Part shown: one piece after another, positions 12,954-25,100 of the stretch | Layout of the letters: each line of letters begins with the position of its first letter | Numbering within the stretch: the stretch's first letter is position 1 | Assembly (NCBI GenBank): GCA_946122785.1 | Contig: CAMGYJ010000006.1 | Coordinates: 68,697,676 to 68,761,675, forward strand | Direction of reading: 5' to 3' | DNA from: Linum tenue | Lineage: Eukaryota > Streptophyta > Magnoliopsida > Malpighiales > Linaceae | DNA length: 64,000 nucleotides | Translations under genes and position numbers: made by a program | The notes under the pieces: model-generated | Databases searched by the model: none | The model's input: the letters and a program-made list of their open reading frames with translations, nothing else | Told to the model about the DNA's origin: nothing

Positions 12954-14124
12954 CCAACAAATTAGTCCTTAATTATTGGCAAATACGGCCAAATTCAGCA
13001 ATTAAAGCTTGCGTGTACTACCCATAATCTTGTCTATGATGGGATCGGATGAGAGGCAGAGGCATGCAGCTAGCCAGCCAAAAAAGTCCAATAAACAACA
13101 CTAGAGGATTATGCTAATTACTAATCAATTTAAGACTACCTGAAAATCACATGATTAAAGCTACTAATCAATCCTGATCATTATTTTCCCCATTATTATC
13201 GACAAGAAGCCTCGATCCATGACGGACACCTCATCAACTAATAATTAAAGCTTCATAATTATTTTTCAGGTGGAAGAAAGGTATTCATTCAATATAAATT
13301 TCCCCCCCTAAAATGACAAAAGCAAACCCTACACGTGTATGGCCGTGGACGAGCTTTGACCCGCCCTATCGGTTGGTTAACTCACTTCCTCACCTAAATC
13401 TTTATCAAAGAAATTAATTTTTAACTCAAAATCTCAAAGAATGAAAAAAAAAATCCTCATCTCATCTTATGCACAAGAAGATGAAGGAAGAAGAAAACCC
13501 CACAGTTCTCCAATCGATAAATCGGTACGATTTTATCACGATATTAAATCGATTTTACGATCCTACTTCTGTTCATACGTAGAGGCATTGATCTTCTATC
13601 CATGCTCCTGAAAATTTTCTACAGATCCCACCAAGAGATTTGAGTATATGATCCTTTCTAAACAGAAAATTAATTAGACTTTTTATGAGTTGTACGGCGG
13701 ATAATTCTCGAGGATAATCCAACGAGCAAATATGCTTCAATTAGTTATCTTAACTAGGGGTTGAAAAGAGGAAGAATCTCTCTTAATTCCCATTCTTCCT
13801 AGCACTACGTACGCCTCCAGAATCCCGAAAGAAGATTCAATCACAAACAGTTAATTATAGCTACTTAACTGTACTTAGCGCAGTTGATTAAGATGCTGAT
13901 AACAGTAATTTGCCAAGGAAGAGAAGACAAATTTTTTTTTGTTGAGCTTAATTAATTACCTGAGTTCCATCTAGGGAGAGGAGATAATCGCGGTCTTTAG
14001 AACCCAAGAGAGACGCTAATCTCGAGCTGGTCGGAGCCGGTGGTGAGTCGCCGGAGCCATTCTCTTGGCCTGCCGCGGCGGCGGCGTTGAGGCTCACCTC
14101 TTGGACTTCCGCTCCCATCCTCAT
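10781..14124 (-). CDS. NRX2: nucleoredoxin 2-like protein (two thioredoxin-like domains plus DC1 zinc motif)
   Basis: Three coding exons join in phase 0: 14124-13960 (55 codons, ATG at 14124, donor CAG|GTAATT), 12004-11501 (168 codons) and 11404-10781 (207 codons plus TGA), giving 430 aa. Each thioredoxin-like module is preceded by the same phrase, RDYLLSLDGTQ and RDYVLSHHGARQ, showing an internal duplication. Module 1 has WYPPC (first Cys of the CxxC pair missing), module 2 has an intact WCLPC. The C-terminus carries a DC1-like Cys/His motif (CCNCEEQG, CLDCGYELHPKC). Plant nucleoredoxins are cytosolic/nuclear disulfide reductases acting in redox signalling and protection of antioxidant enzymes. 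Only module 2 can form a standard dithiol centre. Length and exon layout look complete. Introns are 13959-12005 and 11500-11405. Confidence 0.92.
12005..13959 (-). other. nucleoredoxin intron 1
   Basis: 1,955-bp intron between exons 1 and 2, with GT at 13959-13958 and AG at 12006-12005. It contains a (TTTA)n(TTA)n microsatellite at about 12909-12953 and a short direct repeat (AGGATCAGTTAGTTCAAG near 12041 and 12090). A G/C-richer block at about 12170-12590 holds short meaningless frames. No transposon ends recognised. Confidence 0.8.
12909..12953. repeat. (TTTA)n(TTA)n microsatellite in nucleoredoxin intron 1
   Basis: About five TTTA units run directly into about nine TTA units. Likely length-polymorphic. 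Confidence 0.95.
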
Positions 14125-14143
14125 GATTTCTCTCTCTAGCTTG

Positions 14144-14145
<2 letters not shown>

Positions 14146-14178
<33 letters not shown>
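14146..14178. repeat. (CT)n microsatellite in the nucleoredoxin 5' UTR
   Basis: About 16 CT units lying 22 bases upstream of the nucleoredoxin ATG; on the transcript it is a GA repeat. GA/CT tracts in plant 5' UTRs and core promoters are common and bound by BPC/GAGA-type factors. Confidence 0.9.
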
Positions 14179-14179
<1 letters not shown>

Positions 14180-14246
14180 TCTTCTACTCTGTGTGGGTTT
14201 ATTAATGGAGCAGAGTGGGTCTGCGTGCTGTCCTTGTACTCCAGTG

Positions 14247-14254
14247 CTTTTATA
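14247..14254 (-). promoter_or_regulatory. TATA box of the nucleoredoxin gene
   Basis: Minus-strand TATAAAAG located 123 bases upstream of the ATG. A start about 30 bases downstream would give a 5' UTR of about 95 nt containing the GA repeat. Confidence 0.6.
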
Positions 14255-14259
14255 TTCCA

Positions 14260-16462
14260 CAGGAGCTCAAGGAAAAAAGAATCCTATTCTGATCCACGTC
14301 ATCATCATTTCTTCGATATATATTCCTAGTATATTGTCAATATTTATTTTAAACGAGGAAAAGTTGGATTTTTCTAATGCGCTTTCCCTATACTTTTTTT
14401 TGACAAGGCACTTTCCCTATACTTAGAGAGCTAATTTTTTTAATTTACTGATCTTATTTGGGGAAATGGGTTCACTGAAAAAAAAAATACAAAGAATTTG
14501 GGATTTTGTTAGTTTTGAGATGTGTATGCTGCTATTTAAGGAAAAGGGGGGAAAAGGCTCACTTATGTAGTTATGTGCCCTTAGGACACATGTAAAGATA
14601 AGGGCTTGTTTGGGTTCAATATTGTTGAGGTAGGTAGATGGTTGATATATCAGTGTATTTTACTACTTGTAGTTGTTGATGGATTGTCAACTAATGGAAA
14701 TTTAGCTCTCGTCTGGTTTCTTCGATTGTTAAATTGATGTGTTGTGAACTTGTGATTCATATGTGTATTGTTTAATTTGGTTTGTTGTATATTAAAGCAT
14801 ATGATATATGTGATTTTGTTTTTAATAATTAAAAATGAAAGTCATTATTTAACGAAGATGTCACTTGTACTCCTTCGTTACGATGCAAATGGTAATTTTT
14901 TTAGATGGAATGCGAAAGGTAATTTCTAAAAATCAAATTTGAAAGAGAAAAAAGAAAGAAAACAACTCAACCCAAAACTTAGATCATACAATTATTTGTT
15001 ATGAATTATTGTTTCTATCACGTCAACTAATCACATATATTGTTTGTACATAAAAAAACCTAAAACAATAAATTGTTAACGAATTATATCAATCACATCT
15101 AAACAATACATAAACCAAAGGACCTTAATTACAAAGTTTGATCATGATCACGAGCTTGGTATAGTATCCCCGGTCTCAAATGACATTTGCCTATTCCACA
15201 ATCCTACTAGATTCCTAAGTACTTGAAAATTGTGTTGATATATCAGCTCATTTGCTTGCATTATAGCTCATTCGAACGAATGACTAAGCATATATTCCAC
15301 AATGCCAACACAAACAATCCTAAGTTAGAAAGAATACTAAATTTAAAATGCCACTTGTCATCTTATTGTAGGACGATGATCAAACACTAATAAAGTACTA
15401 TTCTTACAAAGTTAGTTTTTGTTGTTGTCAAAATCAGATGTCCCATGACAATATAGTTGTGATTCCAAATTATAAAATTGTACAACAAATTGTATCAAAA
15501 TATTGATTAACTTCCTTCAGAATTATTTTTGTCACCATACCAAATAATTATATATATATATATATAGACTCATTTTAATCCATAATTCATTGTAATCAAT
15601 TATCACCATATTTTACTACCAAAACGAACCTTATACAATTATCGATAAATTAATCCCCCAATTCTCTTCTCCTTCCATTGCACGGGACGTCGGAGCCTTA
15701 CAGTGAGTACATAGCGAACTATTCCTTCCATTGCCCGTCCGTTTTCACGCCATAGGACATCATATTGTGGGGCAATTGCCAGTTTTCACCACTAGGAATC
15801 ACTACCCAACAACTCCATTTCGTTTCCCATGGTCCATGAAATCATATCGTATCGGGGTTCAGGCACAAAATACCAGTATCAGAGGCTAAATCGATAGGCG
15901 GTATTTAACAATACTAACGTTTAAACTACGATTCAACCACGATTCTTCCATAAAATACCCTACCGCTGACTTTTCATCTAACATGTTTTTTTTTTCTTCA
16001 TGAGGAAAGGCATCTAAGATCATTTCCCCAATCAAATACGACAAGACTGGAAACTTATAGAAAGTTGAAACTTCACCACCCTACCGTCCCAATTCCCACC
16101 TCCCCCCCACAAATAATGCAAACTTCACCAGCCCCCACTCTTCCACTCATAGATATTCAATGGACGGCTCAGATCTGTTTCCACCGCCACGCGTACAGTC
16201 GTATATGGCGCCAAGTAAGCTGCGGTTGCCGCCTGTCCGTATCGGATCATAACTGGCAGTCCTTTGCTTGCTAGCTTCTTGGTCCCTGCGAGGGGCATGG
16301 CCCTTCGCTATCATAGAAAGACCGAATTTAGAGGCCGTATGATAAAGGGTAAGCCTTATTTTAGGGGACACCTGTCCGACTTTATGATTGCGTTTCTGGC
16401 TTTTATTCTTTTTTTCCTTTTTCTTTGGCGTGGAAAATATACAATGGGCCTATGTTTGGGCC
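14260..16462. other. intergenic, no gene seen
   Basis: A/T-rich non-coding DNA upstream of the nucleoredoxin promoter. It includes a short (TA)n run at about 15551-15566. 15660-16440 has mixed composition without recognisable frames. No transposon with paired ends found. Confidence 0.5.
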
Positions 16463-17163
16463 TAGGGATGGCAACAAAATCCGAACCCACGGGTACCCAC
16501 CCGACCCAACCCGGTCAACGCGGGTAAAATCCGTGTTGACGGGTTTTGGGCCGGGTTTGGGTTTAAACCCGTTCACTATTCACCGGGTTGAGTTGGGTTT
16601 GGGTTTAGGTAAACCCGGCCCGTGGATACCCGCCCACCCATATAATTAATTTTTCGGTATATTTAATATTCTAAACAACTAATCTTATTTATGTTTGTGG
16701 AGACATGTCTAATTTTTTCTTTTTAATTGTGTAGAATGAAGTTGATGTTATGGAGTAGAGAGTAAAGAAACTTAATTGAAAGGAAGAAGCTTTCAATTAA
16801 ACATGTTATTTATGGATAATTTGTGATTTGCTTCAATTTTCTTGAGTTTTCTAGATTGGTGTTGAACAATTTGTATAGTTAATTTGTGATTTGCTTGAAT
16901 TTTCTAGAATGGTGTTTTATATATGGATAAGTTGTATTGAGAAATTGATATTTGACTTTAATTTTGATAAGAACTTGTAATTGTAAATTTTTTACGACAA
17001 AACCCGTGGGTACCCATGAACCCGCGGATACCCAACGGGTTGGGTTGGGTTTGAGTTTTTCAAACCCAGTGGGTTTTACTCCGGGTTTTTTTCAAAGATA
17101 AACCCATGGGTTTGGGTTTGGGTTTGGCAAAACCCGAACCAACCCGACCCATTGCCATCCCTA
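16463..17163. mobile_element. hAT-type MITE with reiterated CCCGACCC/GGGTACCC words
   Basis: 701-bp element with inverted ends TAGGGATGGCAA and TTGCCATCCCTA, flanked by the perfect 8-bp duplication TTTGGGCC (16455-16462, 17164-17171). Both arms, about 180 bp each, are built from variations on AACCCGACCCAACCCG and its complement. The centre is A/T-rich and non-coding. Confidence 0.93.
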
Positions 17164-17243
17164 TTTGGGCCTACATGGGTCGTGTCACTGTGGCCTAGAA
17201 CTTCTGTTCTTTTGATCTCTAATTGTGTTTTTCTTTTTTGGAT

Positions 17244-17738
17244 GGGTTATAGGTAGAATATGCCCCTCTACTATGACGTTTTATCAAACATGTCCTTCTA
17301 CTATTTTCTACATCAAATATGCCCCTGTATTTGAAAAAATTATCAAACATGCCCTTATGTTAAAATTTTCATTGAAAAAATCGTCAATCGTGGTTGAACC
17401 GAGATTTAGATGACCCGACATCGACAAATGGGAGGAAAAATGTCAGTTTTGTTCCCTGTTTTATTTCACAAGGTCTTTTCAAAGTGAAATTATTTGAATG
17501 ATTTGATTATACAAAAGAACGAAAAAAATTCTAAAGTGAATTTATTATGGATATTTTAGTCATTTGTGTCGCCCAAACTAAAGTTCGGCCTTGGTTAACG
17601 GTTTTTGGATGAAAATTTTAACAAAAGGACATGTTTGATCATTTTTACAAAGTACAGGGGCATGTTTGATGTAAAAAATAGTAGAGGGGCATGTTTGATA
17701 AAGCGTCATAGTAGAGGGGCATATTATACCTATAACTC
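17244..17738. mobile_element. MULE-type MITE with long inverted repeats
   Basis: 495-bp element with ~110-bp inverted arms. The left arm starts GGGTTATAGG and continues with repeated ATGCCCCTCTACTA/CATGCCC phrases; the right arm mirrors it and ends CCTATAACTC. Flanked by the 9-bp duplication TTTTTGGAT (17235-17243, 17739-17747). Long arms plus a 9-bp duplication indicate a Mutator-like origin. No coding sequence. Confidence 0.9.
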
Positions 17739-17747
17739 TTTTTGGAT

Positions 17748-19508
17748 TGATAAGATCTCTAATATAAAGAAGGTAAATTCAATTTTTTTCAATTTAACGA
17801 GAATTCATTTATAGTAAAAGGAGTTGGGATTTGGGAAGTCCTAATTATAAAAATATATCTATGCAACTAACTTATGTAAATTCCGGTGGAGGAAGTTAGA
17901 GTTTACTCTCTATGTAAGCTAGCGCCTACCGAACATGATGGCTGTACCATTTCGGTCGAAAGGAAGTCCAGTGGGCCCAGAGAAGGGCCAATGGCCCATT
18001 TGGCGCCTTCTCGTGATGCAGGCTCCGTTTTGGTCGCACGTCAAAAGAATTTCTTTTTGAGGGCTTAGCTTGCATTTCTCTCTGTCTGCCATTTGGGGCA
18101 TGTTTAAGAAGTGTACGTTTCTTATTCATCTTATACCTGCATACTGTTGTATCTGACGATAAGATTCTTGGAAGTCTCAAGAGATCTGCTCAATTATGTG
18201 GAAATGACATAAATCTGATGCGATCTCCGATTATGGTGGTCACATTCCATACAGAAGAAGAACATGCTCACAAGACATACAGCTGTTGTATCGCGCGTTA
18301 GATGTTATGTGGGCCATTAGATGGATGCGGATACGTGATGATATTGTACAAAATTATCACCGCGTCCATTCAATGGTACAATGCGTTCCTTGTGAATGTG
18401 ATCAAACAAGAACAGTATTGCAGTTCTGCAAACATGAACGATTAATTATCGGTATACAACGTACGTAACTAAGAGATACTATTATTAAATTACACTAGTA
18501 GATACGTATTGCTTGCTTCCTTATCTTGGGAACTCCTAAACATGATGCAACATTGCTGTGAAGTAGGCTGTAACTGTAAGGCACTACACTTTTAGGAACC
18601 AATCATGCATCAAACCATTTGGTAAAGACACGCGGCGAAATTTTGCTATGCCTTTCTTTGTTTCTATATGGGGCCTGGTTCTCCCTTTTCCAGTAATGAA
18701 GAAAAACACTCTCTAGGGTTCACATTAGGATCGCAAATCGTTTCATATATGCAATCGTCATAAGTCATGACTACATCGAAATAAGAGATCTCATGAAGAA
18801 TGTGATGTTTCTTTATGAAGGATTTGCAGTTTGAACTATTAATGGTGATAGAATGAGGTTTGATGATTGAGTCGCGACGCAAATGGATCATTATCATATA
18901 AGTGAAATAAATTCTCGTATTAGAATACTTGAAGGATTAAATGTTGTTAAAGAGAATTATGAATGTTTCGATTGATGTTTTTGTAGCTAACCATTCTTGT
19001 AGTGGATGCTCCTTAAGGTACTTAACTAGTTAAATCTAACTTAGTTTATTAAAGACGATGACTCTTCCTTCTTATTGGAGTATTTGTCTAATTTTGTAAT
19101 TAGTTAATTCTCTGTTCTTAGTTTATGAAAGACTTTGTGCTCGAGTCCGTGTAATGATGGTGATTTCATGCATCTCATTTGAGTATAAAGATTTGTCCAA
19201 GTTTATGTTCATTTGGTCAAACTGTGCATGCATGGTCAAATATAGTTATATAACGAAGTTCAACCTCACGTATAAAATGGACTAGATGTAGTCTAGAAAA
19301 TATCGTTCAATAAATAGTTGTTGTGTTCCAAGTAACATGTATTTTGTGGATTATTAGGGGGGGGGGGGGGGGGATGGAAGAAACGTTATGAAAATGATCT
19401 AAAGTGGGGTATTTCGAAAATAAGACTTCCACGGTCAAGTTCATCTTTCGTACGGACTAAATAATAATGATAGTCTTATTTTTGTTCTATGCTATGGTGT
19501 GTCATATG
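17748..19508. other. intergenic, no gene seen
   Basis: No convincing gene. Short frames at 17886-18180 are on overlapping strands and resemble nothing known. A 17-bp G run lies at 19357-19373. Confidence 0.5.
19357..19373. repeat. poly(G) tract, 17 bp
   Basis: Uninterrupted run of G in an otherwise A/T-rich region. Length may be unreliable in sequencing. Confidence 0.9.
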
Positions 19509-20142
19509 TTAGTGAGTCGAACCGAGTCGAGTTTTGCCTTATTCATGTTCGGCTTGTTTATAAACAAGAAATGAGCCGAGCTCGAGCCCGACTCGTTTAT
19601 AAACGAGCCGAGTCGAGTCTAACACGAGCCAACACATTTATTAAATCTTGACACATCATTAAGATCGAAAGTTCGGCTCGATCTCAACTCTAAGATAATT
19701 TATAATATAAACACCCTAATATATATATTTCATATGTGATACAAGTGATTACCTAATGTTATGTCATATATGAGACGTATTTGCTTACATATACTCAATG
19801 TATTAAGCACCATATGAGGTGATATATGCAATTTAATAATTATATGCATCATTAACAAACCAACTCATAAAATATAGATTGATTTTCTCATATGCTGTAG
19901 TCTAGTTGGCTCTCTAGTCACAATGTTGGGACATCTCATAAGCTCAAAACGAGACAGTTCATGAGTTGTATTAAACGAGCCACCTAATCAAGCTAGTTCA
20001 CGAGCTTCACGAGCCGAACAAGGTAAAGCTCAAACTCGGCTCGTTTATCAACGAGCCGAGCTTTTTTTTAATCGAACGAACGAGCTTTTATCGAGTTCGA
20101 GATCGAGCCGCTCACGAATAGCGCGGCTCATTAACAGCCCTA
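19509..20142. mobile_element. hAT-like MITE with GAGCCGAG words (left end degraded)
   Basis: Right end reads GGCTCATTAACAGCCCTA, the inverse of a TAGGGCTGTTAATGAGCC terminus. Both arms are built from GAGCCGAG/CTCGGCTC words around an A/T-rich centre. The left terminus is imperfect (TTAGTGAGTCGAACC). The flanks GTCATATG (19501-19508) and GTCATGAT (20143-20150) share only GTCAT, so the duplication is decayed or the left end is not exact. Confidence 0.65.
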
Positions 20143-20371
20143 GTCATGATACTGTAAGTGAGTGATGTACATCAGCTGTATTTCAGTGCTGTCAAGACCG
20201 AGCCGAGCCGGCCGACCGGACCGCTAAAGCCGCCACCCGACCATAAAACCGGCTCGGACCAATCAATTAGTCGTTCCGGATTTCTAGAGCGGGTGACGCG
20301 GTTAATCGCTCGAGCCGGCCACCCGGTTTCCCCCCATTCCGGCCGTTACGATTAATAAAAAAAAACTGAAA

Positions 20372-20836
20372 ATGAATGGCAAAATCGTCGGGGCTGGAAA
20401 AAACCCTAGCAACAATTCACTTCATCTCCTTCCGTCCTTCGTCTCTTCGCCAACAGAGAGGGAAGAGCGGCGCCAAACCTGCCGCCATCGACACTTCCCG
20501 TCGTCGATATCGTCGGCATCACCAATCCCATCAAACCAGCTCCCCGCTCGCCATCCCCGCTCGCCATCGCCAGTAGCAGCTCCCCCCTCCTCTCGCTTCA
20601 TCGTCGCTTCTCGTCCCACTTCGTCGCCAGTAGAGCTTCCCGTTGGTGTCGTCCCCATCCCTATAGCATCTCCCCTGCTCCAGCCCATCTCCAGAGCATC
20701 TCCCCTGCTCCAGCCCGTCTCACCTCCGCACCATCTGCCACCGGAGGTCTCTACTCCGCAGCTCCTACCAGCATTTCCCACTTCGTCTGTACTCCACAGC
20801 ATCTCCCACCAGCATCTCCCACCCGACGCGAGGTAA
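20372..20836 (+). CDS. Ser/Pro-rich reading frame, doubtful gene
   Basis: A 154-codon frame rich in Ser, Pro and His, with internal repetition of the phrase SPLLQP and of the underlying DNA GCATCTCCCCTGCTCCAGCCC. It lies downstream of a G/C-rich stretch (20190-20350) and ends near a possible splice donor (GAG|GTAAAT at about 20831). No domain, no homologue I recognise, and no credible second exon. It could be the first exon of a decayed gene or transposon, or simply open by composition. Confidence 0.2.
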   Translation: MNGKIVGAGKNPSNNSLHLLPSFVSSPTEREERRQTCRHRHFPSSISSASPIPSNQLPARHPRSPSPVAAPPSSRFIVASRPTSSPVELPVGVVPIPIASPLLQPISRASPLLQPVSPPHHLPPEVSTPQLLPAFPTSSVLHSISHQHLPPDAR

Positions 20837-21118
20837 ATTAAACTTTTAATTGACTAATTGTGAAGTTGGTGAGACTACTTCCACTGATTCAAATTATTAA
20901 TTTAACATTGAGACAACAATTACCGGGAAAAATAAAGATTGGTTGGGCTCGTTTACTGTGGGCCTACATAATGACCTTGGGTTACTGTAACTTGTGCCAT
21001 ATTGCGCGGTAAGATATCAAGTGCTTAGATCTTGTTTGAGATTATGAATGTACACATGGCGCTCCTTCACGATACCGAACAAACACAACAGGCCAACACT
21101 ATCATGCTAAATAAATCT
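20837..21118. other. non-coding spacer
   Basis: No gene or transposon end recognised. Confidence 0.4.
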
Positions 21119-21343
21119 ATACCATTACACAAAAACTACCAATATAAACAATCTATATCATTACAAAAGTCAAACAAATAACAAAACAACCAATACCACT
21201 ACTAGTATGAAATCAAAACAATACCATTGCATAAATAAATCAATACCATTAAACTAAAACTACCAATACAAACAATCTGTAACATTACAAGAGTCAACCA
21301 ATACCAAAATCAATCAATACCACTACTATTATGAAATCAAAAC
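21119..21343. repeat. ~125-bp tandem repeat (first part), interrupted by LTR elements
   Basis: Two consecutive units beginning TACCATTA..AACTACCAATA and ending ATACCACTACTA.TATGAAATCAAAAC. The second unit is cut after ATGAAATCAAAAC at 21343 and resumes at about 27860 with ATACCATTGCATAAATAAATCA, the phrase that follows in unit 1. A partial third unit reaches about 27957. Confidence 0.8.
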
Positions 21344-21519
21344 TGTTATGGGACAATCCAAGTACCACATCGGAAATACAAGGGAAGGAACCCTTGTATA
21401 TAAGTGCCCACCTATCCCAATTAGTATGAGGCCTTTTGGGGAGGACACCCAAGAGTAAAACCGTGCGGGCTTGGCCCAAAGCGGACAATATCGTATTAAT
21501 GAGCAGCCCGGTTATGACA
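21344..21519 (+). repeat. 176-bp LTR (family A, copy 1)
   Basis: Begins TGTTATGGGAC and ends GGTTATGACA (TG..CA). It is followed two bases later by TGGTATCAAAGCC, a tRNA-Met-type primer site. The second copy is at 25551-25730. The short LTR is in the TRIM/TR-GAG size range. Confidence 0.85.
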
Positions 21520-21615
21520 AGTGGTATCAAAGCCTTTGGTTGCGGTTTTGGGAATTTGGCGCTGGACTGAAGTTTTGCTTTGTGGAGTTTGGTTGGAGTT
21601 TGTTTGATAGTAAGA

Positions 21616-22155
21616 ATGGCTTCTATCAGTATGAAGATTGCGAAGTTCACCGGAAGAAATAGTTTCTGTTTGTGGCAGATCAAGATGCAAGCATTGTTGA
21701 AACAACAGAGTTTGTGGGCTCCATTATCTGGAAAATCGAAGAAGGAAAGTATAGATGAAGAAGAGTGGATCGCTTTGGAGGAGAAAGCTCACTCTACAAT
21801 CTTGCTTTGTTTGGCTGATGACATCATCACTGAGGTTGCTACTGAGAAGACTACCGCGGGCTTGTGGTTGAAGCTTGAAAGTCTATACATGACAAAATCT
21901 TTAACCAACAAGTTGCATATGAAGCAACGTTTATTCAATTTGCGTATCGAAGAAGGTACATCTCTCAGGAATCATCTAGATCAACTCAATACTATCTTGT
22001 TAGATCTGCGGAATATTGATGTTAAAATAGATGATGAGGATGCTGCCTTAATTCTGTTAGTATCTTTGTCATGGTCGTATGAGAATTTTGTGGATTCTTT
22101 TATTGCTGGGAAAGATAGTTTGACTCTGGAAGATGTCAGATCTACTCTACATAAT
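21616..22155 (+). CDS. copia gag, N-terminal part, in a gag-only element (continues 25462-25500)
   Basis: Starts at MASISMKIAKFTGRNSF; the core includes LWQIKMQALLKQQSLW, LYMTKSLTNKLHMKQRLF and LEDVRSTLHN, the standard copia UBN2 gag. After removal of the hAT element (22156-25453) the frame continues REVRHKASGGSR and stops with TAA at 25498-25500, giving 192 aa without a zinc knuckle. About 50 bases later comes the purine tract GAGGGGAGGAT and the second LTR, so no pol was ever present between these LTRs in this copy. Gag-only elements can be mobilised in trans by related copia elements. Upstream codons from 21580 are open but lie in the leader. Confidence 0.88.
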
Positions 22156-25100
22156 CAGTGGCGTAACTAGGAATTATGCCAAGGTGGTGCAAAAAAAAAG
22201 CATAACTTATATTAATTTTTTACAATGACCCACGACGTGTTTTCATAGTATGAAAAGTATCTAAAATACATTTATCATCCAAACTATCAAGGATGTCACT
22301 CTCAATGTAACCAACCAAAAAATCATTCATGACGTCATCACTCATTCTATTGCGAAGTGTGTTCTTCACATAGTTCATTGCAGAAAATGCTCTTTCAACT
22401 CTTGCCGTGGCAACAGGAAGCAACAATGCCAATTTCAGAAGTCGATAGACTAATGGAAACACCCGATGTTTCTTTGATGCAACCATTTCTCTAGAAAGTT
22501 CAGCAATTCCCTTTAATCCTGCAAACCTCTCAATTGTCTTCATATCATACATATAAGCATCAAGTTGATGAAGATCAATATGTAAAATATCATCTTTGGA
22601 GAACTCAATAGGATAAAAAGTAGCAAGCTTCACCAAATTTTTCTTGTCAAAGCCGACAAACAAATTGTCTGGATTTAAGCATGCCACACAACATAGCAAA
22701 TCTGTGTTTATCTCATCAAAGCGACTATTTAGCTCTTGTAACTGCATATCCACGGGTGTATAAAATAACTCAACCTTGTAGTGATGGAGATTGGTGATTT
22801 GCTGAGCATTTCTCCTTGGTCTCCCAAGTGGAAAGTATACATCATCCATGTTGACAATGGGAAGAGATTCCTTGTTGCAAAATGAAACCACACTATCAAG
22901 AAGAGAATCTCATCCTTTATCCCTCATTTCCTGTAATCTAAACTTTGACCCACGAACAAGGTGCATAGCATTCACTATGTTCTGGTCTTTCCTTTGCAAA
23001 GTTAAAGACAAATCACTGGTAATGGCAAGCACTTCAATCATCATTTTCATGACGAATACAAAATCAAAGTTTTGGATTAACCTCAACAAGCAAGATGCAT
23101 CGGATTTTGCATTAGAATTTCCTTCCCATTTGATGATATCCAAACACTCAATAACAGAAGAATATATCCTAGTCAAGTTAAGGAGTGTGTCAAAGTGTGA
23201 TCCCCAACGAGTATCACAAGGCCTTTCGAGGCCAACTTCTTGATTCAACCCTCGCCCAGTCTCAAGTTCACCATGATATAAAGCCTCAACAACTTTAGCA
23301 GCTTGACATTCTCAAATTTTGTCCATTCGCTTACACGATCCTCCAACCAAATTAATCAAGTCACTCACAGCCTTAAAGAAGCCACCAATGTCACCATGAT
23401 GTCTAGCAACTGCAACAGGAGTTAACTGAAGTTGATGAGCAAAACAATGAACATAATATGCTGATGAATTTTCTGCCAAAATCAAAGTCTTGAGTCCATT
23501 GATTTACCCACTCATATTTCTTGCCCCATCATAGCCGTGTCTTCTTATTTTTTACAAGCTCAACCCATTTGTCACAAGCATTGATTCAATTTCCATCTTA
23601 AGAGTCAATGCTTTTGTATCTGCAACATGAGCAATCCCAAGAAACCTCTCCATCACATATCCTTCTTCATTTACATATCGCAACACAATAGCCATTTGCT
23701 CTTTGATTGATGTATCACGAGCTTCATCCACCAAAATAGAAAAAACATCATCACCAATGTCGTGTATGATTTTCTTGGTTATTTCAGTTGCAATTGCATG
23801 TACAATATCCTTTTGTATGTCTGGAGAAGTCATTTGAAGGTTCTTGGGAGCATTTCTCAACACAACAAGTTCCACATCTTCTCTACCACGAGCATGAAAT
23901 TTCAGAAGTTCAATAAAATTTCCTCTATTCTTTGAACACTCTGATTCATCATGTCCACGAAGTGCTTGCCCTTGGCGTACACAATGTCTGATGCAGTCAA
24001 TTGAAGCTTGCAAACGAATTTTATAATCCATCTTTGCTTGATCTAATTGTTTAAATAAAGACACTCCAATGCTTTGAGACTGCTTCAACAAGTCCTCACA
24101 TTTTCTCACAGCTTTATTGTGTTCACTATTGACATGTCCAACATGCTTCTCAAGACCCTCATCTCCTCTATTCCAAGCTCTAAAGCCCTTAGAAATGAAA
24201 GAAGCACCTCCACCCTTGTTACCATCATCGCTCCTAAACAAATAGCAATGCAAACAATATGCAGCATCCTTTGCAATACTATATTCCAACCAATGATATT
24301 TTTTGTACCAAGAAGACTTAAAGCTTCGCAAGGTTCCCCCTATATCTCTAGATAGAAAAGCATGATCAGGTTGACAAGCACCTTTTTGAAGATAATGTCT
24401 TCTAATCATATCTTGAACATTAGGATGAAATAGTGCTACTTGTTCTCTTAACCCCGGATCAGCTTTCAAAGAGTTCACATCAAGTTCATTCTCTCTAGAT
24501 GCAATACTAGTCATAGAGTGATTTAACGAGAGAGGTTGTGACACTGATGGCGTAGAAGGAGTTGAATTGGAATCCTGTCCAGGTGCTAATGAATTCAATC
24601 CACTATTTTCACCTTCAGGAGCATTCGTGGTTATTCGAGGCTTCTTTGGATAATATCTCTACATAATAGCAAATCTACAAATTCAAAACCAAAGTACACA
24701 ATAAATCATTTATTTGTTCTAAAGCAGTAAATCAAATAGGATATTTGACACATAATCAAACAATAAACCAAAAATATGCTCTCAACCAATGAATCAATTC
24801 TCTGTTCTAGTTTCCCAATCCATATAGCCAACTCTAAAACCTAATTCTCAATAACTAAACTAAAACCAACTCAAGACATGAAAGTCAATCAAAGTCAAGA
24901 AAGTAGGGACGAGCACCCCAAGCCCAACGAATGGATACACCACACAATAGTTGATTTTTATCGTCGGCTAAACGGCATATTGTCGATTTCAAAAGCTCAA
25001 AGAACACTCACCAATGAGAGGAATTGGAGTCGGAATTGGAGTTGAAGATAGAGACTACGCAAGATACGATGGTTGACGATGGTCACTCGAGCAACCAGCG

